From contig JAABSS010000036.1 in assembly GCA_011390235.1 (NCBI GenBank), positions 1-6,527 of the forward strand: DNA of 6,527 nt. The letters are read 5' to 3'. A program made the translations under genes and the position numbers. Positions 5,786-6,527 of this stretch are shown here, piece by piece; position 1 is the first letter of the stretch; each line of letters starts with the position of its first letter. Origin of the DNA: Desulfotignum sp. (GTDB taxonomy: Bacteria; Desulfobacterota; Desulfobacteria; Desulfobacterales; Desulfobacteraceae). Under the pieces are notes generated by a model. The model was not told the DNA's origin and did not search any database. It saw nothing but the letters and a program-made list of their open reading frames with translations.

Positions 5786-6527
5786 ATGAGCGGGTTGTCA
5801 ATTTTTGCAGGAAATTCAAACCCTCTGCTGGGTGACAGAATTTCTGAATATCTTGCAAAACCCTTGGGAAAATTGAAGGTCAGTCGTTTCAGTGACGGAG
5901 AAATCCAGGTTGAAATACTGGAAAATGTTCGAAAGCAGGAGATCTTTGTGATCCAGTCCACCTGCAAGCCGGTGAATGATCACCTGGTGGAACTGCTGCT
6001 TTTAATCGATGCGTTCAAACGTTCTTCCGCCAGTCGCATTACAGCTGTTATTCCTTATTTTGGCTATGCCCGCCAGGATAAAAAAGTGTCTCCCAGGGTT
6101 CCCATCTCTGCTAAAATGGTGGCAGACCTTCTGGAGAACACCGGTGTTGACCGGGTGATCACCATGGATCTGCATGCCGGCCAGATCCAGGGATTTTTCA
6201 GTGTGCCTGTGGACAATCTCTATGCAGCGCCCATTATCATTGACGATATCAAAACAAGGTACTCTGAAAATCTGGTGGTGGTTTCTCCGGACGCCGGCGG
6301 TGTGGAACGTGCCAGGGCCTATGCAAAACGCCTGAATTGCAGCCTGGCCATTGTTGACAAGCGCCGAAGTGCCCCCAACAAGGCCAAAGCCATGGCCATT
6401 ATCGGGGACGTCCAGAACAAGACAGCCATTATTATTGATGATATGGTAGATACCGCCGGCACCCTCACCGAGGCTGCAGGGGTTATCCGTGAAAAAGGGG
6501 CCAGACAGGTGCATGCCTATTCCACCC
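5786..6527 (+). CDS. prs: Ribose-phosphate pyrophosphokinase (PRPP synthetase), 3' end outside window
   Basis: Prs transfers pyrophosphate from ATP to ribose 5-phosphate, giving PRPP for purine, pyrimidine, histidine, tryptophan and NAD synthesis in the cytoplasm. The frame is open to the window end and gives 247 residues of a usual length near 310-315. Class I motifs seen: N-terminal LSIFAGNSNPLLG (4-16), FSDGEI (35-40), IPYFGYARQDKK (89-100) with the ATP-binding RQD, VPISAKMVADLL (105-116), MDLHAGQIQGFF (127-138) with the metal-binding His130, VDNLYAAP (142-149), SPDAGGVERA (167-176), the catalytic-loop DKRR (191-194), and the PRPP-binding loop DDMVDTAGTL (218-227). ATG 5786 gives the standard N-terminus; a weak GAG at 5776-5778 lies 7 nt upstream. 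The ATG at 5781 is out of frame and meets a stop after two codons. The 35-nt gap after tRNA-Gln has no terminator, so expression probably comes from transcripts through the tRNA. Confidence 0.96.
   Translation, partial: MSGLSIFAGNSNPLLGDRISEYLAKPLGKLKVSRFSDGEIQVEILENVRKQEIFVIQSTCKPVNDHLVELLLLIDAFKRSSASRITAVIPYFGYARQDKKVSPRVPISAKMVADLLENTGVDRVITMDLHAGQIQGFFSVPVDNLYAAPIIIDDIKTRYSENLVVVSPDAGGVERARAYAKRLNCSLAIVDKRRSAPNKAKAMAIIGDVQNKTAIIIDDMVDTAGTLTEAAGVIREKGARQVHAYST

Noticed and set aside
6002..6514. Minus-strand open frame of 170 codons opposite prs
   Set aside because: The + strand frame here encodes every PRPP synthetase motif; the antisense translation has no recognisable family.
1..6527. 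Search for mobile elements, CRISPR arrays, toxin-antitoxin or defence genes
   Set aside because: No transposase, integrase, regularly spaced repeat or unexplained gene was seen. The tRNA has no adjacent integrase and no duplicated 3' end in the window, so it does not look like an occupied attachment site.

Overview
This window looks like ordinary core chromosome from an anaerobic deltaproteobacterium, most likely a sulfate reducer of the Desulfobacteraceae type (Desulfobacter, Desulfobacula or Desulfotignum-like). Three things suggest this: a long-form formate-tetrahydrofolate ligase next to folD, a single-chain ADP-forming acyl-CoA synthetase, and the order ispE, tRNA-Gln, prs, which I recall as typical of deltaproteobacteria. 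The taxonomic call is inference from recalled gene order and protein style; no search was run. Every gene lies on the + strand.

Layout. Positions 1-1156 hold the C-terminal two thirds of fhs, cut by the window start. Positions 1157-1284 are a non-coding spacer with an operator-like palindrome flanked by direct repeats, then a perfect 11-bp hairpin. folD occupies 1285-2181. The spacer 2182-2302 carries a terminator-like hairpin whose 3' arm can also pair with a second downstream arm. An ADP-forming acetyl/acyl-CoA synthetase (710 aa) runs 2303-4435. A small DUF1844 protein (4450-4770) follows 14 nt later, and ispE (4767-5654) overlaps it by 4 nt with a TTG start. A complete tRNA-Gln(UUG) with encoded CCA lies at 5676-5750. 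prs starts at 5786 and runs off the window end.

Functional logic. Fhs and FolD are consecutive steps of the tetrahydrofolate (methyl) branch of C1 metabolism: formate to 10-formyl-THF, to methenyl-THF, to methylene-THF. In sulfate reducers that use the Wood-Ljungdahl route this branch runs in either direction. An ADP-forming acyl-CoA synthetase can make ATP from acetyl-CoA or spend ATP to activate acetate, so its position beside C1 genes makes metabolic sense. The downstream half is housekeeping: IspE for isoprenoid precursors, tRNA-Gln for translation, Prs for PRPP. DUF1844 has no known function.

I found no mobile element, CRISPR array, phage gene, defence system or broken gene, and nothing that looks like an undescribed system. 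The points worth a second look are regulatory: the two structured spacers, a near-consensus promoter inside ispE, and the tight DUF1844-ispE coupling.
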